A stretch of DNA of 5,249 bases, from positions 1-5,249 of the forward strand of contig JAAUPO010000220.1 in assembly GCA_012033095.1 (NCBI GenBank), in the 5' to 3' direction. Under the pieces are notes generated by a model, which did not search any database, was not told the origin of the DNA, and worked only from the letters and a program-made list of their open reading frames with translations. Of the stretch, positions 1 through 5,249 are shown piece after piece. The position numbers and the translations under genes are program-made. Source of the DNA: Synechococcaceae cyanobacterium RL_1_2 (GTDB lineage: Bacteria > Cyanobacteriota > Cyanobacteriia > Cyanobacteriales > JAAUPO01). Position 1 is the first letter of the stretch; the number at the start of each line of letters is the position of its first letter.

Positions 1-101
1 AAACCGGCGGGGGATAACGATCGCTCAAATTACCCAAATAAATTAGAGGAATATGGTGCAAAGGAAGATGGTCTTGAAGTTTTTTGACCAATTCCGCTGC
101 T
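1..101 (-). CDS. Fragment 5: receiver-like domain continuation, runs off the window
   Basis: After removing one base from the G8 run at 102-109, the minus-strand frame stays open to the left edge. It reads SPPAAELVKKLQDHLPLHH and then IPLIYLGNLSDRYPPPV, a typical receiver helix 3/strand 4 pattern. No start codon lies at its beginning and an in-frame TAA (115-113) lies just upstream, so it is only a continuation of the kinase gene. The strand-4 position that usually reads LT(S/A) is YLG, again unlike an active receiver. Further domains are presumably encoded left of the window. Confidence 0.7.
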
Positions 102-809
102 GGGGGGGGATTTTAAATTATTACTGATGAAAATACCATCAATGGTATGGCCCTTAGTTAGTTCAGTTTGGATCAGGGCCAAGGCTCCTACTCCATGGCC
201 AACCCATTGAACATCACCCCCCCATTTACTTAAATGGCGTACCAATAAATCTCGACTGGCAATGTTGCGATCGACGACTAAAAAGCGAGTGCCACTAAGA
301 TCATGGCAGGGAAAACCCAGAAAGGTCGCATCACTGGACTGGAATTCAGTGGTAAAGGTAAAACAACTACCCTGGCCAAGATTACTTTCTACGAAGATCT
401 GGCCTCCCATCAATTCACAAAGCCTACGGGTAATTGCTAGACCTAAACCCGTACCACCATATTTTCTGGTATTACTAGCATCAACCTGGGTAAAGGATTC
501 AAACAAAATGGGAATTTTATCCACGGGAATACCAATCCCCGTATCCTTGATGCTACAGCTAAACACCAGAGTACCATCCTGCTCAGCCGGAGCTAATTTA
601 CACAGCATTAGTATTGCCCCTACTTCGGTAAATTTAATGGCATTACCGACCAAATTGAGAATGATCTGACGAAAACGGAAAGGATCCCCCTTCACAATTT
701 TTTGATGAATATTGACAATATCCACCGTAAATTCGAGGTTTTTACCCTGGGCTTCCATGGCGAGGGCGTACACACATTCTTTGATGGTTTGAATTAGGTC
801 AAACTCCAT
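30..809 (-). CDS. Fragment 4: HATPase_c catalytic domain and start of degenerate receiver
   Basis: This 259-codon piece continues HisKA; its ATG at 809 is an internal Met. Residues 38-158 form the GHKL ATPase domain, with N-box RQIILNLVGNAIKF (Asn52, Asn56), G1 box DTGIGI (89-94), F-box LFESFTQVD and G2 box GGTGLGLAI (118-126). All the ATP-binding motifs are present, so the kinase core looks functional. From about 173 a receiver fold begins (GTRFLVVDRNIASRDLL), but the acidic pair reads D-R, and the phospho-acceptor position in IDGIFISNNL is Ser229 instead of Asp. This indicates a pseudo-receiver, which is common as the first of several receivers in such kinases. After LKSPP (about 236) the frame is shifted at the G8 run, and the last 23 residues plus stop are spurious. 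Confidence 0.82.
   Translation of the reverse strand: MEFDLIQTIKECVYALAMEAQGKNLEFTVDIVNIHQKIVKGDPFRFRQIILNLVGNAIKFTEVGAILMLCKLAPAEQDGTLVFSCSIKDTGIGIPVDKIPILFESFTQVDASNTRKYGGTGLGLAITRRLCELMGGQIFVESNLGQGSCFTFTTEFQSSDATFLGFPCHDLSGTRFLVVDRNIASRDLLVRHLSKWGGDVQWVGHGVGALALIQTELTKGHTIDGIFISNNLKSPPSSGIGQKTSRPSSFAPYSSNLFG
102..109 (-). other. Frameshift 4 (one extra base) in a G8/C8 run in the receiver
   Basis: The minus strand has TCCCCCCCCAGCAGC (eight C). Seven C give S-P-P-A-A-E-L-V-K-K-L and an open frame to the window edge; eight C lead to a stop at 30. Runs of this length are prone to slippage in replication, transcription and sequencing. Confidence 0.8.
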
Positions 810-820
810 AATTTCTAGAT

Positions 821-2398
821 CTAGTTTGCCGGCTTCTGCTTTGGAAAATCGAGAATTTCATTAATAATTTTGAGTAAAGCTTGGGCACTGCCATGGGCAA
901 TTTCGACCTGGGATTGTTCCTCTGGGGGTAGGGGCGAGGTTTTGAGTAAATCTAACATCCCTAAAATGCCATTCATGGGAGTCCTAATTTCATGGCTCAT
1001 ACAGGCGAGGAAATTACTTTTGGTAATGGCGGCGGCTTCGGCAAATTCCTTGGCTTGGATGAGTTCCTCTTCCTGGCGTTTGCGATCGCTAATATCGACA
1101 TGGGTACCAATCATCCTTAGGGGTTGATTCTGTTCATCCCACTCTACGACCTTACCCCGACCCAAAATCCACTTGTAAGTATTATCTTTACACCTCATGC
1201 GGAGATCACATTGGTAGATATTAGTGTCACCGTTCAGGTAGTTTTGTACAGCTTGGAATACCCGGGCTTGATCTTCAGGGTGAATCCGTTCACTCCATTC
1301 CTCCGGTTGATCCCCTACCTCAAACGGGGAGTAGCCCAGCATACTTTTCCAGCGGGAGGAGAAGAATACGCTGTTATTGGCCATATCCCAATCCCAGACC
1401 CCTTCCTCTGCCCCTTCTAGGGCAAATTGCCAACGAATTTCGCTATTTTTAAGGGCGATCGCGGCTTGTTTGCGCTCACTAATATCCTCCACGATCGCCA
1501 GGATATCCACCGGTTCCCCCTGGTGATTACGAATGACAGAAACAGTGGTATTGGCCCAAAACACCGAGCCATCCTTGCGGAGATAACGATTTTCCTTAGA
1601 GATGCAAACTTGTTTATTGGTCAGTAAATCTAAAAATAGTTCATCTTGAAAATCTTCCCCATGAACCACGTCAGCCATGGTCATCTGGGTTAATTCATCG
1701 TAGCTGTAACCTAGCATTTCGCAAAACCGGGGGTTCGGAGCAAGGCTATAGTGCTCTTTAGCAATGTAAATAATCCCCACCGCTGCTTGTTCAAAAATAC
1801 TGCGTAACTGCTGTTCACTTTTCGCGAGGGCTTGCACTGCTTTTTTGGTTTCGGTCACGTCCTCAATCAGAGCAAGGGCAGAAAGGGGTTCTCCCTGTTC
1901 ATTTCTTAAAAGGGAGAGGGTTGTATTACCCCAGAGCAAGGTTTGATCCTGTTTTAAATAGGTTTGTTCAAACACAAATTTATCCAGTTCAGCCTCAACT
2001 AAGTTATTCAGTAACTGATTAAAGTCTTGGGACTGGCCATGACACAGTTCCTGAAATTGCTTAGATGGCAACTGCTGGGCCCCATAACCCACCATGCGGC
2101 AAAAACTACCATTCACCGATTGAATTTGGCCGGTTAGGGAGGTGGTCACCATGCCCATCGGTGCGTCGTTAAAGATTTTACGAAATTTTTTCTCGCTCGC
2201 TTCTACTCTCTGCTCGGCATCACGGATATAGGTAATGTCTGTAATGGTGCCCACATAACCCGTTATCTGCCCATTAAAATCTTTTTCGACAAAGGTTTGA
2301 CCATATACCCAGACAATTTCTCCGGTGTTGTTTTGTACCCGGTATTGCATATTCCCAGGGATACCGTCCTCGATTAACCGTTGCCAGGCTTGGTTCAC
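821..2398 (-). CDS. Fragment 3: PAS domains and HisKA phospho-acceptor domain
   Basis: This 525-codon piece is opened by an internal GTG, not a true start. The same frame is meaningful up to about 2464, where it encodes REWQYFIHPDDFEE, the missing middle of PAS2. Residues 1-60 complete PAS2 (WVYGQT, GTITDIT). PAS3 is at about 71-185 (SFCRMVGYG, EDVTETK), PAS4 at 198-310 (RFCEMLGYS, HGEDF, EDISERK) and PAS5 at 322-440 (GVWDWD, MLGYS, HPED, HVDISDRK). A helical linker leads into HisKA at 459-518, with the H-box MSHEIRTPMNG and the phospho-acceptor His469 (codon 994-992). The final residues after LDF are out of frame: one extra T in the T4 run at 848-845 gives LDFSKAEAGKLDLEIMEFDL, the usual end of HisKA leading into the ATPase fragment. 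Confidence 0.82.
   Translation of the reverse strand: MNQAWQRLIEDGIPGNMQYRVQNNTGEIVWVYGQTFVEKDFNGQITGYVGTITDITYIRDAEQRVEASEKKFRKIFNDAPMGMVTTSLTGQIQSVNGSFCRMVGYGAQQLPSKQFQELCHGQSQDFNQLLNNLVEAELDKFVFEQTYLKQDQTLLWGNTTLSLLRNEQGEPLSALALIEDVTETKKAVQALAKSEQQLRSIFEQAAVGIIYIAKEHYSLAPNPRFCEMLGYSYDELTQMTMADVVHGEDFQDELFLDLLTNKQVCISKENRYLRKDGSVFWANTTVSVIRNHQGEPVDILAIVEDISERKQAAIALKNSEIRWQFALEGAEEGVWDWDMANNSVFFSSRWKSMLGYSPFEVGDQPEEWSERIHPEDQARVFQAVQNYLNGDTNIYQCDLRMRCKDNTYKWILGRGKVVEWDEQNQPLRMIGTHVDISDRKRQEEELIQAKEFAEAAAITKSNFLACMSHEIRTPMNGILGMLDLLKTSPLPPEEQSQVEIAHGSAQALLKIINEILDFPKQKPAN
845..848 (-). other. Frameshift 3 (one base missing) at end of HisKA
   Basis: The minus strand reads GATTTTCCAAAG. A fifth T gives D-F-S-K-A-E-A-G-K-L, the near-universal end of HisKA domains (LDFSKIEAGKL). 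The sequence as given reads D-F-P-K-Q-K-P-A-N and stop. Confidence 0.85.
1082..1089. repeat. HIP1 octamer
   Basis: Perfect GCGATCGC palindrome inside the coding region, in the linker after PAS5. HIP1 is highly over-represented in many cyanobacterial genomes. Confidence 0.9.
1455..1462. repeat. HIP1 octamer
   Basis: Perfect GCGATCGC in the PAS4-PAS5 linker coding sequence. Confidence 0.9.
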
Positions 2399-3915
2399 TT
2401 CCTCAAAATCATCGGGGTGAATAAAATATTGCCATTCCCGATCGATGCGATCGCGATGGTGGTACCAACGATTTGGCAGTAAAAATTATTAACAAATGTA
2501 CAATTGCCGTTAGTATCGGTGCGAAAAATGCCTACGGGGAGATGGGAAACCAGATTATAGTATCGTTGCTCACTGGCCTGGAGATTATCCGCCATGCGTT
2601 TGAGGTCGGTGATATCCGTAATGCTGGTGACTAAGCCCACATCACCTCCCCTAAAGTTGCATTCTATTTTTGTCTGGCCATAAACCCACCGCACACGTCC
2701 TTCTTGGTTAACAAAACGGTACTCGATCGCGGCGGCATTGCGGGTGCTCAAGACGTTAGCCCATGTGTCTGTAACCAACGACCGATCCTCTGGATGCACC
2801 GCATTTAACCAACCTAACCCGGTGGTTGCTTGGGGAGAGAGATCGATCATTTCTATCGCCTTTTGATTGAGATACAAACAATTGCCTTGGCCATCGGTTC
2901 TAAACACCCCCACTGGCACTGTGGTAAACAAAGACGCATACCTTTCTTCACTGTGTTGGTAAAGTCGTTCCGCCTCTTTTCTGATGGTGATTTCTTGCTG
3001 GAGTTTGCGAATGGTCAGTTGTTGTTTAATCGCGATCGAGATGTGCACTGCCACTTCGTTCATCAGGGAAATATTCGCTTCCGACCACCAACGATAGTCG
3101 GAACATTGATGGGCCGCCATGGTGCCCCACACCTCCCCCTCTACTTCCAGTAAAATAATTAAAGTGGCTTTGATCTGGTAGCGCATCAAAACTTCCAAAT
3201 AACAATCGCTATAATCAGCCTCATTAACATTATTGATGGCGATTACATTGCCCTGACGTTGCCCCTTCTCCTGCTGCACATTCCAACATTCATCACTAAA
3301 GCGATCTTGCTCCATCGACGGAAAATTTGGATCATAAGCTTCTGCTACAACCTCCCCTCCCCCTTGTGGATTGAATTGGTAGATCAAAAAGCGATCGCAA
3401 CCCAACAGTTTCTGAACCTTGTCCACCACCTCCAGCCAAATCTCTTCAAGACTAGAAGAAGCATTAATTTTTAAAGCTAAATCACTAATTAATCGTTCCC
3501 TATTAACCTGCTCGCTCAATTCCACTGTTCTTAAGGTAACTTGCTGCTCTAACTCTTCATTGCGCTCTTTCAGGATTTCTAACTTTTCCGATTCTAAGAT
3601 ACTAACTTTCTGTTCTAGCATTTCCGTTAGTTTGTACAACTCTAACGGATTCAAAACTTGTAAAATCATTTCCTTATCAATCATCCCTTCCACACGGCCC
3701 TGGGCACTTACCACTGCTAACCGCTGAATCATATACTGATCCATTAACCCATTTGCTGCCAACAAAGAGGCTTCTTGGGTAATGGTAAACACCGGTTTAC
3801 TCATCATGGTTTCCACTAGGTGATCTTCTAATGCCAACCCAAGGGCTTTGATTTGCACCAGATCCCTCTCGGTTACAATGCCTAGGGGCTGCCGGTGATC
3901 ATCCACCACCAACAT
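2395..3915 (-). CDS. Fragment 2: CBS remainder, coiled coil, phytochrome-like GAF, PAS domains
   Basis: This 506-codon piece is continuous with the CBS fragment after a one-base repair, so its apparent ATG at 3915 is an internal Met. Residues 1-25 finish CBS3, with GIVTERD carrying the ligand-contact T and D. Residues 34-92 are CBS4, where the position reads GMIDKEM. Residues 90-140 are a charged, leucine-rich coiled coil (signalling helix). The GAF domain (about 145-295) has CDRFLIYQF, EVVAEA, DECW (Cys210), DCYLEVL (Cys238) and WGTMAAHQCS, which is the phytochrome/cyanobacteriochrome type. PAS1 spans about 324-442 (PVGVFRTD, HPED, WVYGQT, SITDIT). PAS2 starts at about 451 and runs to QIVG at 484, after which the frame is lost. 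The last 22 residues are out of frame and end at a TGA overlapping the next piece. Probably not a separate protein in the cell. Confidence 0.8.
   Translation of the reverse strand: MLVVDDHRQPLGIVTERDLVQIKALGLALEDHLVETMMSKPVFTITQEASLLAANGLMDQYMIQRLAVVSAQGRVEGMIDKEMILQVLNPLELYKLTEMLEQKVSILESEKLEILKERNEELEQQVTLRTVELSEQVNRERLISDLALKINASSSLEEIWLEVVDKVQKLLGCDRFLIYQFNPQGGGEVVAEAYDPNFPSMEQDRFSDECWNVQQEKGQRQGNVIAINNVNEADYSDCYLEVLMRYQIKATLIILLEVEGEVWGTMAAHQCSDYRWWSEANISLMNEVAVHISIAIKQQLTIRKLQQEITIRKEAERLYQHSEERYASLFTTVPVGVFRTDGQGNCLYLNQKAIEMIDLSPQATTGLGWLNAVHPEDRSLVTDTWANVLSTRNAAAIEYRFVNQEGRVRWVYGQTKIECNFRGGDVGLVTSITDITDLKRMADNLQASEQRYYNLVSHLPVGIFRTDTNGNCTFVNNFYCQIVGTTIAIASIGNGNILFTPMILRK
2447..2454. 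repeat. HIP1 octamer
   Basis: Perfect GCGATCGC in PAS2, about 11 bases from frameshift 2. In the repaired frame it encodes part of H-R-D-R-I. Confidence 0.9.
2465..2466 (-). other. Frameshift 2 (one base missing) in PAS2
   Basis: The minus strand reads ATCGTTGGTACC. One extra G gives I-V-G-Y-H-H-R-D-R-I-D-R-E-W-Q. This matches the MVGYG and MLGYS motifs at the same place in PAS3, PAS4 and PAS5 of the same protein, and continues into FIHPDD. The exact base is less certain than at the other sites; a T5 run at 2481-2485 is the alternative. Confidence 0.7.
3391..3398. repeat. HIP1 octamer
   Basis: Perfect GCGATCGC in the GAF coding sequence, over the codons for C-D-R-F. Confidence 0.9.
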
Positions 3916-4487
3916 AAAAGTGAGTTATGGGCACTCATGGTTTGAGCAGCCTTGAGTAAGGTGTCCTTCCCCTGGCCACAAACTATCGTTTGATCCATCA
4001 CTTCCGCAACCGATCGGATCGCTAAAAAATTGATGGGTTTAGATAAACGATGGATACTTTCATAGGTAATTAAGCCTTGGATCTTTCCTCCGCGATCGAG
4101 CACCGGTAAGTGGCGAAAACCATGGGAACGCAACATTTCCAACGGAACAAAGATATCCCCTAGCTCATCTGTGGTAATACTAACCACCGGATGAATCATC
4201 ACATCCTTTACTTTTAACTGCTCCGTGTTGGAGTTCGTCGCTAAAATTTTAACCAAGTCTCGTTGGGTAAAAATCCCCACGAGTTGCCCGCCCTCCACCA
4301 CTAAAATGCAACTCGATCGCGCCCTAATTTGCCATTCTTCAAGATTTTGGCTAGTCTCAAAATTGCAATGATCATAGCCACCACTCATCATTGCTATAGC
4401 TTGAACCAACTCAACCCCAGGGGCGATCGTTAACGGCTTGTCAATAATGGCAGTTTGCGGATCTAAAGAATGATTGAGGGTAACCAT
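3882..4487 (-). CDS. N-terminal fragment: tandem CBS domains of the sensor kinase
   Basis: This 201-codon piece carries the start of the kinase. Residues 17-84 form the first CBS domain, with the nucleotide-contact pattern G-x-x-T-x-x-D seen as GIFTQRD (71-77). Residues 94-151 form the second CBS domain, where the same position reads GLITYES and lacks the Asp. Residues 159-190 begin a third CBS domain. The last 11 or so residues (C-W-W-W-M-I-T-G-S-P and stop) are out of frame: adding one T to the T4 run at 3919-3916 joins MSAHNSLF directly to MLVVDDHRQP in the next piece. CBS pairs (Bateman modules) commonly bind AMP, ATP or S-adenosylmethionine and regulate the attached domain; the ligand here is unknown. 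No Shine-Dalgarno sequence is visible before the ATG, which is common in cyanobacteria. Confidence 0.8.
   Translation of the reverse strand: MVTLNHSLDPQTAIIDKPLTIAPGVELVQAIAMMSGGYDHCNFETSQNLEEWQIRARSSCILVVEGGQLVGIFTQRDLVKILATNSNTEQLKVKDVMIHPVVSITTDELGDIFVPLEMLRSHGFRHLPVLDRGGKIQGLITYESIHRLSKPINFLAIRSVAEVMDQTIVCGQGKDTLLKAAQTMSAHNSLLCWWWMITGSP
3916..3919 (-). other. Frameshift 1 (one base missing) in CBS3
   Basis: The minus strand reads TCACTTTTATG. Inserting one T into the T4 run gives codons for S-L-F-M-L-V-V-D-D, joining the two halves of an ordinary CBS domain. Without it the frame gives C-W-W-W-M-I and stops at 3882. Confidence 0.8.
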
Positions 4488-4498
4488 GGCACAATGGT
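4483..4498 (-). promoter_or_regulatory. Short inverted repeat over the start codon
   Basis: On the minus strand ACCAT, a 6-base loop TGTGCC, then ATGGT places the initiator ATG in one arm of a 5-bp hairpin. It could mildly mask the start codon, but so short a stem may be chance. Confidence 0.2.
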
Positions 4499-4537
4499 AA
4501 TTTACACGATGGAATTAATATTAGAATCAATCTTGAT

Positions 4538-4568
4538 ACATTGCTTTTTCGTCTTTATATCGCAATGT
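4538..4568 (-). promoter_or_regulatory. 7-bp inverted repeat in the presumed 5' leader
   Basis: ACATTGC (4538-4544) and GCAATGT (4562-4568) are exact inverted repeats separated by 17 bases. They lie between the possible -10 box and the start codon of the kinase gene. They could form a leader stem-loop or be half-sites for a regulator. The arms are flanked by a direct repeat TCTTGAT at 4531-4537 and 4573-4579. Confidence 0.35.
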
Positions 4569-4577
4569 CATGTCTTG

Positions 4578-4583
4578 ATTATA
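4578..4583 (-). promoter_or_regulatory. Possible -10 box (TATAAT) for the kinase gene
   Basis: The minus strand has TGCTATATAATC, containing a perfect TATAAT about 91 bases upstream of the ATG at 4487. The -35 position (about ATCTGC at 17-base spacing) is poor, so an activator or a type-2 cyanobacterial promoter would be needed. The region is AT-rich, so chance matches are expected. Confidence 0.3.
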
Positions 4584-4900
4584 TAGCAGGTTTCATAATT
4601 GCAGATAATAGCTTAAACCCATAATTTGTTACCATGCAATATTTTTCATACACTTAATCGCAAGTAAACCCGCTCTGATTTACCTGTATTAGGCGCATAA
4701 AAACCATTTTAATTTATTTATTTTCAGTAGATAATGAGTTTGCCCAGAGTACCCTGATAAATATCATTTATTTTCCTGTAGATACTGGCAAATATATTTT
4801 AAATTTTAAACGTAAAAAGATCTTCTTCTCCATATTTTTTATGGTCATTGGGCCATGTCCGTAGGAAAACGAGGCAAAATTAATCCGAGTTATTCTCTTA

Positions 4901-4915
4901 TGGCAACTTTTGCCA
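4901..4915 (+). terminator. Short hairpin followed by T-rich sequence, weak terminator candidate
   Basis: TGGCAA, loop CTT, TTGCCA forms a 6-bp stem, followed on the plus strand by CGGCTTTTAATTT. The stem is short and the T run is delayed and interrupted, so termination is doubtful. A symmetric protein site is equally possible. Confidence 0.2.
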
Positions 4916-4959
4916 CGGCTTTTAATTTACTCTAGGTTTGGCAGGGAAAACGTGTTAAT

Positions 4960-4981
4960 TAATATATTCAAGAATATATTA
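4960..4981. promoter_or_regulatory. Perfect 10+10 bp palindrome (operator-like)
   Basis: TAATATATTC, spacer AA, GAATATATTA. The arms are exact inverted complements with a 2-base centre, a geometry typical of a dimeric DNA-binding protein site rather than of an RNA hairpin. TTAATTAA (4955-4962) overlaps the left arm. It lies about 475 bases from the kinase start, so it may serve a gene to the right of the window or none. Confidence 0.35.
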
Positions 4982-5249
4982 TTCAAGTTTGAGGCTACCC
5001 ATAGGTAAGTCGAGTTGGAGATAAATCCCTTCTTTGACGTTATAGCCATCACCACAATGATTGTTACAGGTTGGGGATCTTTAACCTCTAAGGGATAAGG
5101 CTTTGATGGGTTGGAAATTTTTTGACTTCAATGGATATATAGCAGTCCTAACTAGGGAGTGAGATCAATTAGCATAAAAACGTTGATCCTGAGCCAGGTT
5201 CAGAAAGTATAGTTTTAAACTGAAATCCTTAGCTAAGAAGAGTTTCAGG

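Larger units (their letters stand above)
1..4487 (-). pseudogene. Multi-sensor hybrid histidine kinase (CBS x4-GAF-PAS x5-HisKA-HATPase-REC), frameshifted and 3'-partial
   Basis: One gene interrupted by four single-base frameshifts and cut by the left window edge. The start is the ATG at 4487-4485: an in-frame TAA lies at 4517-4515 and no ATG, GTG or TTG occurs between. Repairing each shift by one base gives about 1,496 continuous residues: CBS 17-84, 94-151, 159-216 and 225-283; coiled coil about 281-330; GAF about 336-486; PAS about 515-633, 642-757, 768-882, 895-1007 and 1019-1137; HisKA with MSHEIRTP (His about 1166); HATPase_c with N, G1, F and G2 boxes; and a receiver-like domain from about 1400. 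No transmembrane segment or signal peptide is evident, so a cytoplasmic sensor is inferred. By family knowledge, such proteins autophosphorylate on His and pass phosphate to receivers. Both the sensory and the catalytic motifs are intact, which argues for sequence errors or very recent inactivation rather than old decay. Further receiver or HPt domains may lie beyond the edge. Confidence 0.85.
4488..5249. other. AT-rich non-coding region upstream of the kinase gene
   Basis: I find no convincing gene on either strand in these 762 bases: open frames are short and lack family motifs. No HIP1 octamer occurs here, unlike in the coding part. It contains the leader and presumed promoter of the kinase gene at its left end, several inverted repeats and a repeated 10-mer, listed separately. 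I see no tRNA, rRNA or CRISPR pattern. Confidence 0.6.

Noticed and set aside
262..669. Plus-strand open frame of 135 codons
   Set aside because: It lies antisense to the well-supported HATPase domain and its product has no recognisable motif.
870..1627. Plus-strand open frames at 870-1127, 1124-1420 and 1427-1627
   Set aside because: All are antisense shadows of the PAS4-PAS5-HisKA coding sequence, with no domain features.
2395..2398. GTGA overlap between fragments 2 and 3 as translational coupling of two genes
   Set aside because: The overlap falls in the middle of a PAS domain, and the frame of fragment 3 encodes the missing PAS2 residues upstream of the GTG, so it is a frameshift artefact, not a gene junction.
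2830..3727. Plus-strand open frames at 2830-3153, 3259-3474 and 3419-3727
   Set aside because: They are antisense to the GAF, coiled-coil and CBS coding sequence; low-complexity or serine-rich products are typical of shadow frames.
845..3919. Programmed frameshifting as the explanation for the breaks
   Set aside because: No slippery heptamer with a downstream stem was seen at 3916, 2465 or 845, and four programmed events in one gene would be very unlikely.
4669..4683. GTAAA...TTTAC inverted repeat as an NtcA site
   Set aside because: The spacing does not match the GTA-N8-TAC consensus and no suitable -10 box is placed downstream.
4691..4770. 17-codon minus-strand frames starting with ATG, one with an AGGA-like site
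   Set aside because: They are too short, AT-rich and lack any conserved feature; several such frames are expected by chance.

Overview
The window appears to come from a cyanobacterium. Four perfect HIP1 octamers (GCGATCGC) lie in the coding part, and the main gene has a phytochrome/cyanobacteriochrome-type GAF domain and a stacked CBS-GAF-PAS-kinase layout that is common in that phylum. Base composition is moderate in the gene and AT-rich upstream of it. I cannot name the species; a Synechocystis/Cyanothece/Microcystis-type organism would fit.

Positions 1-4487 (minus strand) hold essentially one very large gene, a multi-sensor hybrid histidine kinase that runs off the left edge. As given, it is broken into five reading-frame pieces by four single-base frameshifts, near 3916-3919, 2465-2466, 845-848 and 102-109. 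Three lie in homopolymer runs (A4, A4 and G8 on the plus strand) and one fits a short CC run. Each shift can be repaired by one base, and the repaired protein is continuous for about 1,496 residues. Domains in order are four CBS domains (two Bateman modules), a coiled-coil linker, a GAF domain, five PAS/PAC domains, HisKA (His at about restored residue 1166), HATPase_c, and a receiver-like domain without the phospho-accepting Asp. There is little other sign of decay, so sequencing or assembly indels, or very recent pseudogenisation, are the main explanations.

Positions 4488-5249 are AT-rich and hold no gene I can support. They contain the 5' leader and presumed promoter of the kinase gene (a TATAAT-like box about 91 bases upstream of the ATG, a 7-bp inverted repeat in the leader, and a small inverted repeat over the start codon). 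Further upstream are a 10+10 bp palindrome, a short hairpin, a repeated 10-mer and a possible decayed coding stretch.

As a system, the protein would combine adenine-nucleotide or other ligand sensing (CBS), possible bilin/light sensing (GAF) and small-molecule, redox or protein sensing (PAS) to control one kinase core. The most interesting detail is the GAF domain. It keeps two cysteines 28 residues apart, at the positions used by DXCF-type cyanobacteriochromes, but in altered motifs (DECW and CY).
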